Of a DNA stretch of 64,000 nt, positions 52,906 to 63,382 are shown one piece after another. The notes below the pieces were generated by a model. That model saw only the letters and a program-made list of their open reading frames with translations. It was not told the DNA's origin and ran no database searches. The stretch lies in the NCBI RefSeq assembly GCF_036417845.1, contig NC_089980.1, positions 113,485,169 to 113,549,168 on the forward strand, in the 5' to 3' direction. Both the position numbers and the translations under genes were made by a program. The DNA comes from Apteryx mantelli. Its lineage: Eukaryota; Chordata; Aves; Apterygiformes; Apterygidae. The number at the start of each line of letters is the position of its first letter. The first letter of the stretch is position 1.

Positions 52906-54054
52906 AAGATCTTTATTTTATAAAATAATTCCATGCAAAGGAACACAAACAATATCAAATGAAATACAAGACTTTTATAGTCTTAAAAGAAAAACATGGC
53001 AGCAGCTTGTCAGAAAACATGGGAGCTAACATGAAAGTTGTCATTTTCTGCTTATTACCTCAGCTGTATCTCTAAGAAACATCTGCTCCAGTGTTCTTCT
53101 GGTCACTTTGGAGCACCAAAGCCTTTGCTGGAATTAGAGAACTACTATTGCCTTTCACAAGTTTAATAAACTTTTACGGATTTTTAAGATACCAAGCAGA
53201 TTGATGGGGTCATGTTACTTATCTTGCTGATTGATTCAGAAGTCTGGATGTTTCACACAAAAGAAAACTGGAGTGTTTTATGAAATAACTGTACAAGATC
53301 AAGTTCCTTATCACCAATAAAAAGTTTGCATTTGTCAAAGTCAAAGCTACTTTTCGCTGAGAAATCTCATATCGGGCATTTTCTTTGAATGACCTACAGG
53401 GATGGGATTTCACTTTAGATTAAGACAGCAACATTTAGGTGTCTGCAATATAGGTGTCTACATGTGAGGTAAGGGTCTAAGCTCCTTTTATCACCAATGG
53501 GGATCAAGTCAGTACAGCCAGCGGAGCCTAGGTTCAGCTCAGCCTCGAGGAAATAACAGCAGCTGAAACTCTGTGCTCTGCTGACTGGGGGCTGCACTCC
53601 CCCGCCTACCCATGTTGGCAGTGAGTTGCCTCAGAGGCATCTGTGTAGGGCTGTTAAATATTTCAGAGTGCCTATGGGAGACTCATGCTCTTTGCTGGAG
53701 CTGCTGGAGGCCACCTCAGGTGCCAACAGGACAACTGAATCTGGCCCCTAAATCTCCACTGAGTATGAGGGGAATTCAAGCATGTAACACACATGTTGCC
53801 ACCTATGTTTTAGATAAGTAACTGCTGGTGTCTGAATGTGGAGCTGACTAATACACTAGATGTCCTTATTTTGTGACATTCATAAGAATTATTTTAAAAT
53901 TAAAGTTTGCTTTAGAAATTGTGATACCTCATGGAAATTGATGGTGAATGGTAATGAAAAAAAATGTTTATTTTTGTGTTTTCTTGCCTGGACAGATCAT
54001 AGCTATTGCACAAGGCAGGATAAACTGAAGAGAACTTTTATTAATGAACATTTT

Positions 54055-54340
54055 GCAATGCCCTTGTCAGGGAGTGGCAAGGGCTGGCTGCTCCCTAAGG
54101 GGCAGGGACCAGGGAGTCAAGGGCAATAACATGGCAGGGCTGGGCCAGGTCTGGCCACCAGGGCCTGTCCCCCGCTCTGAGGGAGCAGGGCCCCGGGGGA
54201 GCCAGGGCAGCCCCAGTCCTGGGGGAGTTGGGCACCGCCGTGGGGCTGGGGCTGGGCAGGGGCAGGGCTGTGGCAGAGCTGGAGCTGGCACCACTGTGGC
54301 GTCGTGGGGCAGCGACTGATGGCCTCCACGGGGCCCTGAC
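54055..54340. other. GC-rich island with G-quadruplex motif
   Basis: About 285 bp of very GC-rich sequence with GGGGCTGGGGCTGGGCAGGG-type runs on the plus strand at 54242-54267, fitting the G3+N1-7 quadruplex pattern. Open frames on both strands across it are composition artefacts (Gly/Pro/Ala-rich). It is abruptly bounded by AT-rich DNA. No transposon or exon recognised. Confidence 0.65.
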
Positions 54341-54559
54341 AGCTTTTCAAATTTATGCATTTTTTCAACTACATTTTGCTTTTTCCAGCTCAGCTCAAAG
54401 CGGTCATAGAGAAATGATCCGGGAGGGCTAACTCAATACTATTCACACTCTCATTATTAGAGGGAGAGCCTACCTCTGATTGAACTGCACTAACCCAAGA
54501 CAATCTTCTTTTAGTACAAAATAATTATTTACTGCCACGTTGTGCTTTTGCCTCTTACT

Positions 54560-54830
54560 TCTCCTGAGTAGCTCCTTTCCCAGCAAGGCAGCGCTGATGC
54601 TGCAGGCAGCTTTCCCCCTTCCTCCCCTGCAGCCACGCAGCACCGAAATGTCAGAGCAGAGCTCTCGCCCTAACGAGGCTGCTGGGTGCTTGTGCGCTCG
54701 TGGGAAGCAGCAGGATGGTTTCGGGAGTCCCTGAGCACCTTGCACTGCCGCTCCCTTCACGTCGCTGCCTTCACCCCTCGGAGACGGGTCCCCCCGCAAG
54801 CCGGGACTGCTGGGGAAGCCAGGGACTTTG
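54560..54830. other. Second GC/CpG-rich patch
   Basis: GC-rich, with several CpGs in AGCACCGAAATG, CTCTCGCCCTAACGAGG, CACGTCGCTG and CCTCGGAGACGGGTCCCCCCG. It could be a small CpG cluster or regulatory region. No promoter element or splice-bounded exon can be defended. Confidence 0.45.
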
Positions 54831-57034
54831 AGATGGAAAAGAGTGAAAGACCTGTCTCCCTATCAACAGCTCTCCAAAATCCCAGTGACCCTTTACAGAA
54901 AAGATTTAATACTATTACAATACTTGACAGTGCTATGGTAATCTCCAGCTTGATAAATATTCATGATTAACAAAATTCCTGTTTTCCTTTTGATTTGGTT
55001 CAGTTTTCTTCATTAAAGAGACAAGGATGACTCTTCTTCATTCTGTTTCTACCTAAGGAAAGTACAATATTAGTATAAAGATAATTATTGATGCAGCTGT
55101 AGCAGTTGCCAACAAAATCACTTGTTGCAGAGTTGTGAACAATAGCTGGAAAAGCATTGAACTAACTTCTTTGATTGAGCGCACATTTTATATTTGGCAT
55201 CACTGAAGTTACTTTTCCTGTACTTCCAAGTTAAACTTACAGAAATGGGGATTGGAGACTGATATACTACCCTTTTTTGCTAAAGTGAACCCCCCAAATG
55301 TACTTACCACTGCACTTTGTAGTAAAATGGGAGATGTGATTCACTGTTTTTCTGTCTCTTTTCCCTAGAGAAGCTCATAAGCCTTTTTAGTTCTCATTTT
55401 CTTTTTCCTTTTCCTTTTTTTAAATCACAAAAGAGAGTCTTTCCTAGAATTTTAGCCATCAAAGTCAGTAAGTTGAACATAACTATGTTATGCCGAAGTG
55501 GGATGCTGAGATAATGAGTAGAGAAGTAATTCCATTATGGCACATCATCTTTTAAAATTAGCCAGAGGGTGGGAGTATAGTTTTTTTTTTTTTTTTTTTC
55601 CTGTAGCAGAGTGTAAGAGGAAAGGATGGTAAGAGCTCCTTTCAGTTGATAACCAGGGAGGTTTGCAATTGATTTGAACATTTCTGAACCACTTCACGAT
55701 ATCCCTCATGCTAAGAGGTATAATACAGACTAACAGTAAATCTAGACATCCATTTACTTATGACTTCTGACATATTTTATGTGAAAGTCTTGACTGCTTA
55801 CCACCCCAGATGAAGTGGTTACTGATGATGTGGAAAGTCAAATTCAAATTTATCTTGAAAATTCTTTGGACATAGTGGGTGCATGGAACTACTTACTTTT
55901 AAAATTTTCTTATTATCCATGGAGGACATTTCCAAGGTTAATATTTGTAGATTTTTTTTGAAATAGTAAATACTCTTAAACAAAGAAAAAAAAAGTGTTT
56001 GGGACACTAAGAAGGCTGAGTTACAACAGCTTTGCATTGAGCAGACCAGGAAAAGCATCATTTACTGCACACTCTTCTTCCTGCTGAGGTGGCGTAGTAA
56101 TTGTATGAGGTTAATGCATGTCACATCATTAACTTAAATGTTTTTCATTCTCTTCATTATGAAATATGAAAAGATGGTGTTCTTCTCTCTTAAGCATACC
56201 TGAACCAGAATGTCCATCTGCTGTTAAAACAGTGGCATTTGAAAGGAACCTCTTCCATAACATGAAGGGACTTCATCTTCACTCCAAAGTCAGTGGTAAC
56301 CTCTGTGTGATGCTCCTGTGAATCAGTTCTGTTCTTAGTCAGCACGAGGCAATGGCCCGGGGCTGTTCCCAAGGCCTCGCGCCACCTCCCAGCCCTCTCC
56401 GCCAGCTCCCGGCCCCAGGGGACCTCTCCTTTTTGTCTCTCCTATGCTCCACAAATGGGCTAAGAGCTGTGAGCTTAAAATTAATTATACAGATCTCACA
56501 GAACTATCTTTCCAGGTGGCTGTTAGTGATTTTTTTACCCACAGAGTTTATTCGGTGTCGGCAGACTATTTTTTAGTGGAATTTTGGAGCCATTATTTTA
56601 AGAGCCATTTGAATCTATTTTTAACAGCTACAAAAATCAAAATGTCGCGATCCTGCCTGTATCACTCTCTTCCCTGAAGATTTTGGTAACTGTGCTGTTA
56701 AACTCTGTCGTTTTTAAGTCGTAGTTATGGAAATTTTCCTAACACCTACTTTGTTAAATACAATTAAAAATGCCTGATTTGAAAATAGCTTAAATGTTGT
56801 GATAAAATAATTAGGTTTCTTATCTTGAAACTTGACAAAAACAGTCAGGAAATGGAGAAATATATGTAAGATTAAGTTACTTCTAAAGACTGGTAGAATG
56901 TCACTCTTAATTACCCGGACAGCTGATGAATATCACCGTGTTACACAAAATGGAGATAAGAGCACATGGAAAAACACGTATATAGCTTTTGTAAATTAGA
57001 AAATGAAAGTATTTTTCAAAAAAACACATTTTAA
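54831..57034. other. Unassigned DNA with a short GC patch
   Basis: T19 at 55581-55599; a GC-rich patch at about 56343-56440. Near 56512 an acceptor-like CTATCTTTCCAG opens into a frame (to 56677) with clustered CpGs (TTCGGTGTCGGCAG, ATGTCGCGATCC). It has no donor and ends at a stop, so coding status is unproven. Confidence 0.5.
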
Positions 57035-57420
57035 AATCATAAAATGTATGACTAGAAGGAACCTGAAGAACTTGAAATAGGATCCTGCATACCAAGACCA
57101 TTTCTGAAAGGTGCTGCTCCAAGATATGTGAAAAATGTGTGAAAATTAGCCCTGCCTTTGATAGACATGGGCAGAAATTAACAATCATGTTTTCTACAAC
57201 AGTATTTTCTATACTGAAGGGCTATTTTTGCAATCTTCCTCAGCTAGTTTTCTAGTCTAGAAGAAGCTCTCATCTTCATTGCACACCTCTGGACTCCTCC
57301 CAAACCACCTACCCCTTTCTTTCATGGGCTGTCCTGCACCTCCCTGAACTGCAGCCGAGGGCTGGAGGGCTGGTACTTGCCCAGGGGAATTGCTGTTTGT
57401 GCGGCCCTACATCCGGCATT
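57035..57420 (-). mobile_element. Old CR1 LINE fragment
   Basis: In reverse complement, AATCATAAAATGTATGACTAGAAGGAACCT matches a CR1 3' end (AATCATAGAAT...GACTGGAAGGGACCT). From about 57235, CTTCCTCAGCTAGTTTTCTAGTCTAG and TCATCTTCATTGCACACCTCTGGACTCCTCCCAA match the CR1 block CTTCCTCATAGGTCATGTTTTCTAG...TCTGGACTCTCTCCAA. The middle is decayed, with a deletion between. Edges approximate. Confidence 0.65.
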
Positions 57421-59943
57421 CCTCTCAGCACATGCCACAGCACCTTTTAGAAAAAATATCAATCATGAACTCAGGCTAAAATGTGAAAAAGCTACTATGG
57501 AATAAGTCAGCACTTATGAGCCTCCCTCTGGCTACGTACCTCTGTCCACTTCTCTGCTCTGGGCTGAAAAGTGATCTGCCCCTGCCCCCCCCCCCAAAAA
57601 AAAAAAAAAAATTACTTGTCTCCTGGATTGATTCTTTGATCTGGTTTACAAGATAGCTATACCAATGTTTTTCCGTCACAAATGGAAGGACAATGTTGGA
57701 GTAGGAGAGTGAGACTTCCTTATGGTATGACTATTTTATATCAAATTAACATATTTATTGAACTACAGCTTTCAATATTTATTTAAATAATATATCAAAT
57801 AACTGTTAGCCTCCCACTATACTTAGGATGAGGTATTAACCCCAAACCTTTTCTGTAGAGTTTCTGCCTAGCCAAGTTTGTCCCCATTTTGTCTTGTATC
57901 TTTATTTTTTTTTCCTTTTGGTTGTAGAATTTTTTACTTCTATTGAATTTTATCTTACTAATTACAGATTGTTTCTTCCATTTAGTGAGACGATTCTGAT
58001 TCTAGCAGTCCAGCCATCAACATAAATTTTATATGTCTGCTCTCCCCTCCAACATTCAATCTATTAGTGAAAAGCCAGAACAAGCCTATAAAAGACTTTG
58101 ATAGATATAACCTCTGAAGATAGCCAGAAACTATTGAGCCCTACTGTTTGAACAGGGCTTTTCAACCAGTCTTTCCACCATAAAATAATTTTAGCTACAG
58201 TATATTTCCATAGTAAAGATACGAAATGTCTATTGCTTCCCCTATCAATTCTACACTGTCAAAGAAGATGAGATGATTTTGACAGAATATGCTTTTGCAC
58301 TTCCTTGTGAGATGTTTCTTATCATATTTCCTTCAGGGGCAAATTCGTGCTTCTATTCTTGGTGCAATTCCTTCATGATCAGTTTATTCAAGACCTCTAA
58401 ATGCTGCTGTGGGATCTTCTGCTTTACTTATTATCTTCTCCCCCTATCAGATTGCCACCGCCAGTGACACTGCCTCTGTGGAAGCTGCTGGCTATCTTTC
58501 TTACCTTTCTTCTTTCTGCATTCTCTTGATCCACCTCATTATTTCTCTGTGCTGTAGTGATGAGTCACTAGTTTTGTATATCTTGTAATCTCCTTGCCTT
58601 TGTGTAAGCCTTCACTTCCATGGTTTCTAACTTGATGCATCTCAGATGCTTTTCAGGGTAGTCCTCAGAAATTTCTGACATACATACATATTCAGATAAG
58701 TAGTTGGGTAACGTCCCATCACTTGCATTCCTTGTATTCTTGAAAAGTAAATTGGAACACAGTAATTTTTTGTCTGATTAAATAAAAGTAGATAGTTAAT
58801 AGTTAAGATTCACCAGAAATAAAAAATATGTCTTTATATCTGCTTAAAGGAGATACTCAAGCTTCCCTAGTATGTATGAGAAATGTAATCTAACTGCAAA
58901 GTCAACTGTGCCAAAGCATCTGAAATATGTTTTACACTTGATTACTCTTAAAAATATCCCTACATTCTTCATTACCCTTACTACTGGATCTATCGTGGTC
59001 TCATGTTACAGCAATTTCCTTCCTTTTAGACTCCAGTCTTCAAAATGCTGTTATTAAATTATCTCACCTGCCTTACATTACCCTCATCTTCTAATTAGTT
59101 TGGTAATTTCATCTGCATTTCCACATTTGATTCAATGTTCTCATATTCAGTCCAGTTCGACTTTTCCCTGCCTTTCACACAGTCTCAGTTTCCTTAATCC
59201 ACCACCTAGCATTCTTTATATGCTCTCTCTTTTCTTTCCCCGTTATTTATGTTTTCCTATTGGAGCTAACTTACATCTTTGGTAAGCCAGCTTCCACCCT
59301 TCTCTTTGAAATTGTTCTTGCACCAGTGATAATATATCCATCAAACAAAGAAGTGATATGAAAAAATGTTATAATCCTATTTTTGACAAATCTGTCCTCC
59401 ACTTGGCATTACGTGTTCATATTGAATTACCTTTCTTTCTAAATTTTAAGCTCGCAGAAATTGGAAGCTGCACTGTGCACACTGTCTGAGCTGAACACAT
59501 TATTCCAAATATAATGATGATTTGATGAAAAACAAGAATGATTCTTGCTACTTTACAAAAGAGAAAAAGAATATGGTTATTGTTGCCATATTTAAAACTG
59601 TGCCTTAGATGTCATTTAATCATTCTTGTAGTTAATATAATAATAAACCAATTTTTTAGAAATAATTATTTTCTATCACAATTTAATTGATTTCACAAAG
59701 TACTGGAATTTTTCTGGAATAAATGACTTTAGAATGTGAGTCATTTTAAGCACAAGAATCTATGAATTAAAAATTTATTAATGTTGATGCAAGGTTGGCA
59801 TTTGTAAGGACTTCATGACCATTACTAAACTTTTTGAGGAATGATCTTGAGTGAACATTTCAGAATTGTCTTGGTCTTTCTTTCAAAATTGAGGATTATT
59901 TAGAATTGGTCCTCCTTAGTATATTTAGAAAAATGTTTTAAAT
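57421..59943. other. Unassigned AT-rich DNA left of the CR1 pair
   Basis: A C11A16 tract at 57585-57611, otherwise no recognised gene or repeat. A weak L2-like block around 59030-59060 was not strong enough to call. Confidence 0.55.
57585..57611. repeat. C11A16 composite homopolymer
   Basis: Eleven C followed directly by sixteen A. Confidence 0.9.
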
Positions 59944-60317
59944 GTGGCGCAAAGTCCAGATGGAGACCTGTAGCTAGTGTGTCCCCCAGGGGTCAATACT
60001 GGGTCCAGTATTGTTCAACTTCTTCATCAATGACCTGGATGAAGGGACAGAGCGCACCCTCAGCAAGTTTGCTGACGATACAAAACTGGGAGGAGTGGCC
60101 GATACGCCAGAGGGCTGTGCTGCCATTCAAAGAGACTTGGACAGGCTGGAGAGGTGGGCGGAGAGGAACCTCCTGAAGTTCAACAAAGGCAAGTGCAGGG
60201 TCCTGCACCTGGGGAGGAAAAACCCCAGGCACCAGTACAGGTTGGGGGTTGACCTGCTGGAAAGCAGCTCTGCAGAGAAGGACCTGGAGGTCCTGGTGGA
60301 CAAGAAGTAAACCATGA
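59944..60317 (+). mobile_element. Young CR1 RT fragment in plus orientation
   Basis: A 374-bp sense fragment of CR1 ORF2 covering the VPQG block to just past the region encoding [12 protein letters not shown]. Its open frame from 60011 includes FINDLDEGT and [13 protein letters not shown] and shares with the neighbouring full copy the unusual FNFFINDL, so the two belong to the same subfamily. Over about 99 residues it differs at about six positions. Damage: a 1-bp deletion near 59979 (CTAGTGTGTC versus CTAGCGGTGTC) and a TTA-to-TAA stop at 60308-60310. It is truncated at 59944 and cut on the right by the 3' end of the minus-strand CR1. Confidence 0.95.
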
Positions 60318-60367
60318 ATCACAGAATCGCTGAGGTTGGAAGGGACCTCTGGAGATCATCTAGTCCA

Positions 60368-60391
60368 ACACCCCTGCTCAAGCAGGGTCAC
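60368..60391 (-). promoter_or_regulatory. CR1 3' UTR hairpin
   Basis: Directly after the ORF2 stop, the minus strand reads CCCTGCTTGAGCAGGGG, which folds into a 7-bp stem (CCCTGCT/AGCAGGG) with a TG-type minimal loop. The CR1 3' UTR is short, about 75 nt from stop to terminus. In CR1 the conserved 3' end is thought to be the RT recognition site; the hairpin assignment to that role is inference. Confidence 0.6.
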
Positions 60392-63382
60392 CTAGAGCAC
60401 ATTGCACAGGATTGCATCCAGGCGCGTTTTGAATATCCCCAGAGAAGGAGACTCCACCACCTCTCTGGGCAACCTGTTCCAGTGCTCTGTCACCCTCACA
60501 GTGAAAAAGTTTTTCCTCATGTTCAGATGGAAGTGTCTGTGTTTCAGTTTGTGCCCATTTCCTCGCGTCCTGTCGCTCGGCACCACTGAAAAGAGTCTGG
60601 TCCCATCCTCTCGACACCCTCCCTTCAGATACTTGTACACGTTGATAAGATCTCCTCTCAGTCTTCTCTTCTCCAGGCTAAACAGGCCCAGCTCTCTCAG
60701 CCTTTCCTCATAAGAGAGATGCTCCAGTCCCCTAATCATCTTTGTGGCCCTTCGCTGGACTTGCTCCAGTAGTGCCACATCCCTCTTGTACTGGGGAGCC
60801 CAGAACTGGACACAGTACTCCAGATGGGGCCTCCCCAGGGCTGAGTAGAGGGGCAGGATCACCTCCCTTGACCTGCTGGCAACACTCTTCCTGATGCACC
60901 CCAGGATACCATTGGCCTTCTTGGCCACAAGGGCACATTGCTGCCTCATGCTTAACTTGGTGTCCACCAGCACTCCCAGGTCCTTCTCCGCAGAGCTGCT
61001 TTCCAGCAGGTCAACCCCCAACCTGTACTGGTGCATGGGGTTATTCCTCCCCAGGTGCAGGACCCTGCACTTGCCTTTGTTGAACTTCAGGAGGTTCCTC
61101 TCCGCCCACCTCTCCAGCCTGTCCAAGTCTCTTTGAATGGCAGCACAGCCCTCTGGCGTATCAGCCACTCCTCCCAGTTTTGTATCGTCAGCAAACTTGC
61201 TGAGGGTGCACTCTGTCCCTTCATCCAGGTCATTGATGAAGAAGTTGAACAAGACTTGACCCAGTACTGACCCCTGGGGGACACCGCTAGCTACAGGCCT
61301 CCAACTAGACTCTGTGCCACTGATCACAACTCTCTGAGCTCTGCCATTCAGCCAGTTCTCAGTCCACCTCACTGTCCACTCATCTAACCCACACTTCCTG
61401 AGCTTGTCTATGAGGATGCTATGGGAGACAGTGTCAAAAGCCTTGCTGAAGTCTAGGTAGACAACATCCACTGCTCTCCCCTCATCTACCCAGCCAGTCA
61501 TTCCATCAGAGAAGGCTATCAGATTGGTTAGGCATGATTTCCCCTTGGTGAAGCCATGCTGACTACTCCTGATCACCTTCTTGTCCTCCACATGCTTGGA
61601 GATGGCCTCCAGGATGAGCTGCTCCATCACCTTTCCAGGGATGGAGGTGAGGCTGACTGGCCTGTAGTTCCCTGCATCCTCCTTCTTGCCCTTTTTGAAG
61701 ACTGGCGTGACATTGGCTTTCTTCCAGTCCTCAGGCACCTCTCCTGTCCTCCATGACCTTTCAAAGATGATGGAGAGTGGCTTAGCAATAATGTCCGCCA
61801 GCTCCCTCAGCACTCGTGGGTGCATCCCATCAGGGCCCATGGATTTGTGGGTGTCAAGTTTGCTTAAATGATCTCTAACCTGATCCTCCTCGACCAAGGG
61901 AAAGTCTTCCTCTCTCCAGACTTTCTCTCTTGCCTCCAGGATCTGGGGTTCCTGAGGGCTGGCCTGAACAGTAAAGACTGAAGCAAAGAAGGCATTCAGT
62001 AACTCTGCCTTCTCTGTATCCTTCGTCACCAGGGCACCCACCCCATTCAGCAAAGGGCCCACATTTTCCCTCGTCTTCCTCTTGCTACTGATGTATTTGA
62101 AGAAGCCCTTCTTGCTGTCCTTGACATCTCTAGCCAGATTTAATTCCAAACGGGCCTTAGCCTTCCTCGTCGCATCCCTGCATACTCTGACAACGTTCCT
62201 GTATTCCTCCCAAGTGGCCTGTCCCCCTTTCCACTTTCTGTAGACTTCCTTCTTCTGGTTGAGTTTTGCCAGGAGCTCCTTGCTCATCCATGCAGGTCTC
62301 CTGCCTCCTTTGCTTGACTTCCTACTCATAGGGATGCACCGATCTTGAGCCTGGAGGAAGTGATGTTTGAATATTAACCAGCTCTCTTGAACACTCCTTC
62401 CTTCTAGGGCCCTCACCCATGGGATTACTCCAAGTAGGTCCCTGAAGAGGCCAAAGTTTGCTCTCCTGAAGTCCAGGGTTGCGATCCTACTTATTGCCCT
62501 GCCTCCTCCTCCTCGGATCCTGAACTCCACCATCTCATGGTCACTGCAGCCAAGGCAGCCCCCGACCTTCACATCTTCCACCAGTCCTTCTTTGTTTGTT
62601 AGTACGAGGTCCAGCAGCACACCTCTCCTTGTTGGCTCCTCCACCACCTGTGTCAAGAAGTTGTCACCAATGCTCTGCAGGAACCTCCAGGACTGTTTGT
62701 GCCTAGCTGTGTTGTCTTTCCAGCAGATATCGGGGTGGTTGAAGTCCCCCATGAGAACCAGGGTCTGGGATCGTGAGACTACTTCCAGCTGTCTGTAGAA
62801 GGCCTCATCGACTTCCTCTTCCTGATCAGGTGGCCTGTAGTAAACACCCACAACAGTGTCACCCATGCTAGCCTGCCCTTTGATCCTTACCCATAAGCTC
62901 TCGACTCGCTCTTCATCCACCCCTAGGCACAGCTCCATACATTCCAGTTGCTCTCTCACATAAAGAGCAACTCCACCACCTCGCTTTCCTGGCCTGTCTT
63001 TCCTAAAAAGCACATAGCCATCCATGACAGCACTCCAGTCATGCGAGCTATCCCACCATGTCTCTGTAATGGCAATGAGATCATGGCCCTGCGACCGCAC
63101 ACATATCTCTAGTTCTTCCTGTTTGTTCCCCAAGCTGCGTGCATTGGTGTACAGGCATTTCAGGGAGGTGATCAAGCATGCAGGTTTCCCAGGAGGGGTA
63201 AAAGAGGATCCTCCATAGCCACATCCCAGGCGCACTTCCCTGGCTGCATTCACCTGCTGGAGGCATCCTGACTTGAGCAGTCTTTTGCCAACTACCCTGG
63301 CACTATAACTCTCCCCTTCCCCCATCTTTCCTAGTTTAAAGCCCTCCTTACCAGGTTGGCCAACCTGTTGGCAAAGACACAC
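60392..63382 (-). CDS. CR1 ORF2: endonuclease and reverse transcriptase polyprotein
   Basis: A 996-codon uninterrupted frame. Residues 1-72 are a poorly conserved lead-in; the start Met is the first in frame and overlaps ORF1, so a later start is possible. Residues about 73-290 form an APE-type endonuclease: YTNARS (79-84), TETWW (106-110), YYRPP (181-185), GDFNHP (212-217) and SDHEM (280-284). Residues about 500-790 are the reverse transcriptase: [10 protein letters not shown] (571-580), YLDFSKAFD (642-650, catalytic D644), [10 protein letters not shown] (699-708) and FADD (730-733, catalytic D732/D733). The C-terminal part (about 830-996) carries the CR1-typical [12 protein letters not shown] and [10 protein letters not shown] blocks. 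All catalytic residues I can check are present. The length fits a full CR1 ORF2. It nicks target DNA and copies the CR1 RNA. Confidence 0.97.
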   Translation of the reverse strand: MCLCQQVGQPGKEGFKLGKMGEGESYSARVVGKRLLKSGCLQQVNAAREVRLGCGYGGSSFTPPGKPACLITSLKCLYTNARSLGNKQEELEICVRSQGHDLIAITETWWDSSHDWSAVMDGYVLFRKDRPGKRGGGVALYVREQLECMELCLGVDEERVESLWVRIKGQASMGDTVVGVYYRPPDQEEEVDEAFYRQLEVVSRSQTLVLMGDFNHPDICWKDNTARHKQSWRFLQSIGDNFLTQVVEEPTRRGVLLDLVLTNKEGLVEDVKVGGCLGCSDHEMVEFRIRGGGGRAISRIATLDFRRANFGLFRDLLGVIPWVRALEGRSVQESWLIFKHHFLQAQDRCIPMSRKSSKGGRRPAWMSKELLAKLNQKKEVYRKWKGGQATWEEYRNVVRVCRDATRKAKARLELNLARDVKDSKKGFFKYISSKRKTRENVGPLLNGVGALVTKDTEKAELLNAFFASVFTVQASPQEPQILEAREKVWREEDFPLVEEDQVRDHLSKLDTHKSMGPDGMHPRVLRELADIIAKPLSIIFERSWRTGEVPEDWKKANVTPVFKKGKKEDAGNYRPVSLTSIPGKVMEQLILEAISKHVEDKKVIRSSQHGFTKGKSCLTNLIAFSDGMTGWVDEGRAVDVVYLDFSKAFDTVSHSILIDKLRKCGLDEWTVRWTENWLNGRAQRVVISGTESSWRPVASGVPQGSVLGQVLFNFFINDLDEGTECTLSKFADDTKLGGVADTPEGCAAIQRDLDRLERWAERNLLKFNKGKCRVLHLGRNNPMHQYRLGVDLLESSSAEKDLGVLVDTKLSMRQQCALVAKKANGILGCIRKSVASRSREVILPLYSALGRPHLEYCVQFWAPQYKRDVALLEQVQRRATKMIRGLEHLSYEERLRELGLFSLEKRRLRGDLINVYKYLKGGCREDGTRLFSVVPSDRTRGNGHKLKHRHFHLNMRKNFFTVRVTEHWNRLPREVVESPSLGIFKTRLDAILCNVL

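Larger units (their letters stand above)
46362..53999. other. Unassigned DNA after candidate exon G
   Basis: AT-rich, with C17 at 49321-49337, A11-12 near 50359 and a 30-bp tandem duplication at 52846-52905. A strong acceptor-like site ends at 49536 (T10CTTCAG) but opens only onto short frames ending in stop. No confident exon. Confidence 0.55.

Noticed and set aside
54044-54360. Gly/Pro/Ala-rich frames on both strands of the GC island
   Set aside because: Open because GC-rich DNA has few stops; the residue pattern follows the base composition.
59000-59100. Weak L2-like block (AGACTCCAGTCTTCAAAATGCTG)
   Set aside because: Only one short block matches, and the neighbouring L2 blocks could not be found in order.
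60894-61270. Plus-strand frames across the CR1
   Set aside because: They are antisense shadows of CR1 ORF2.
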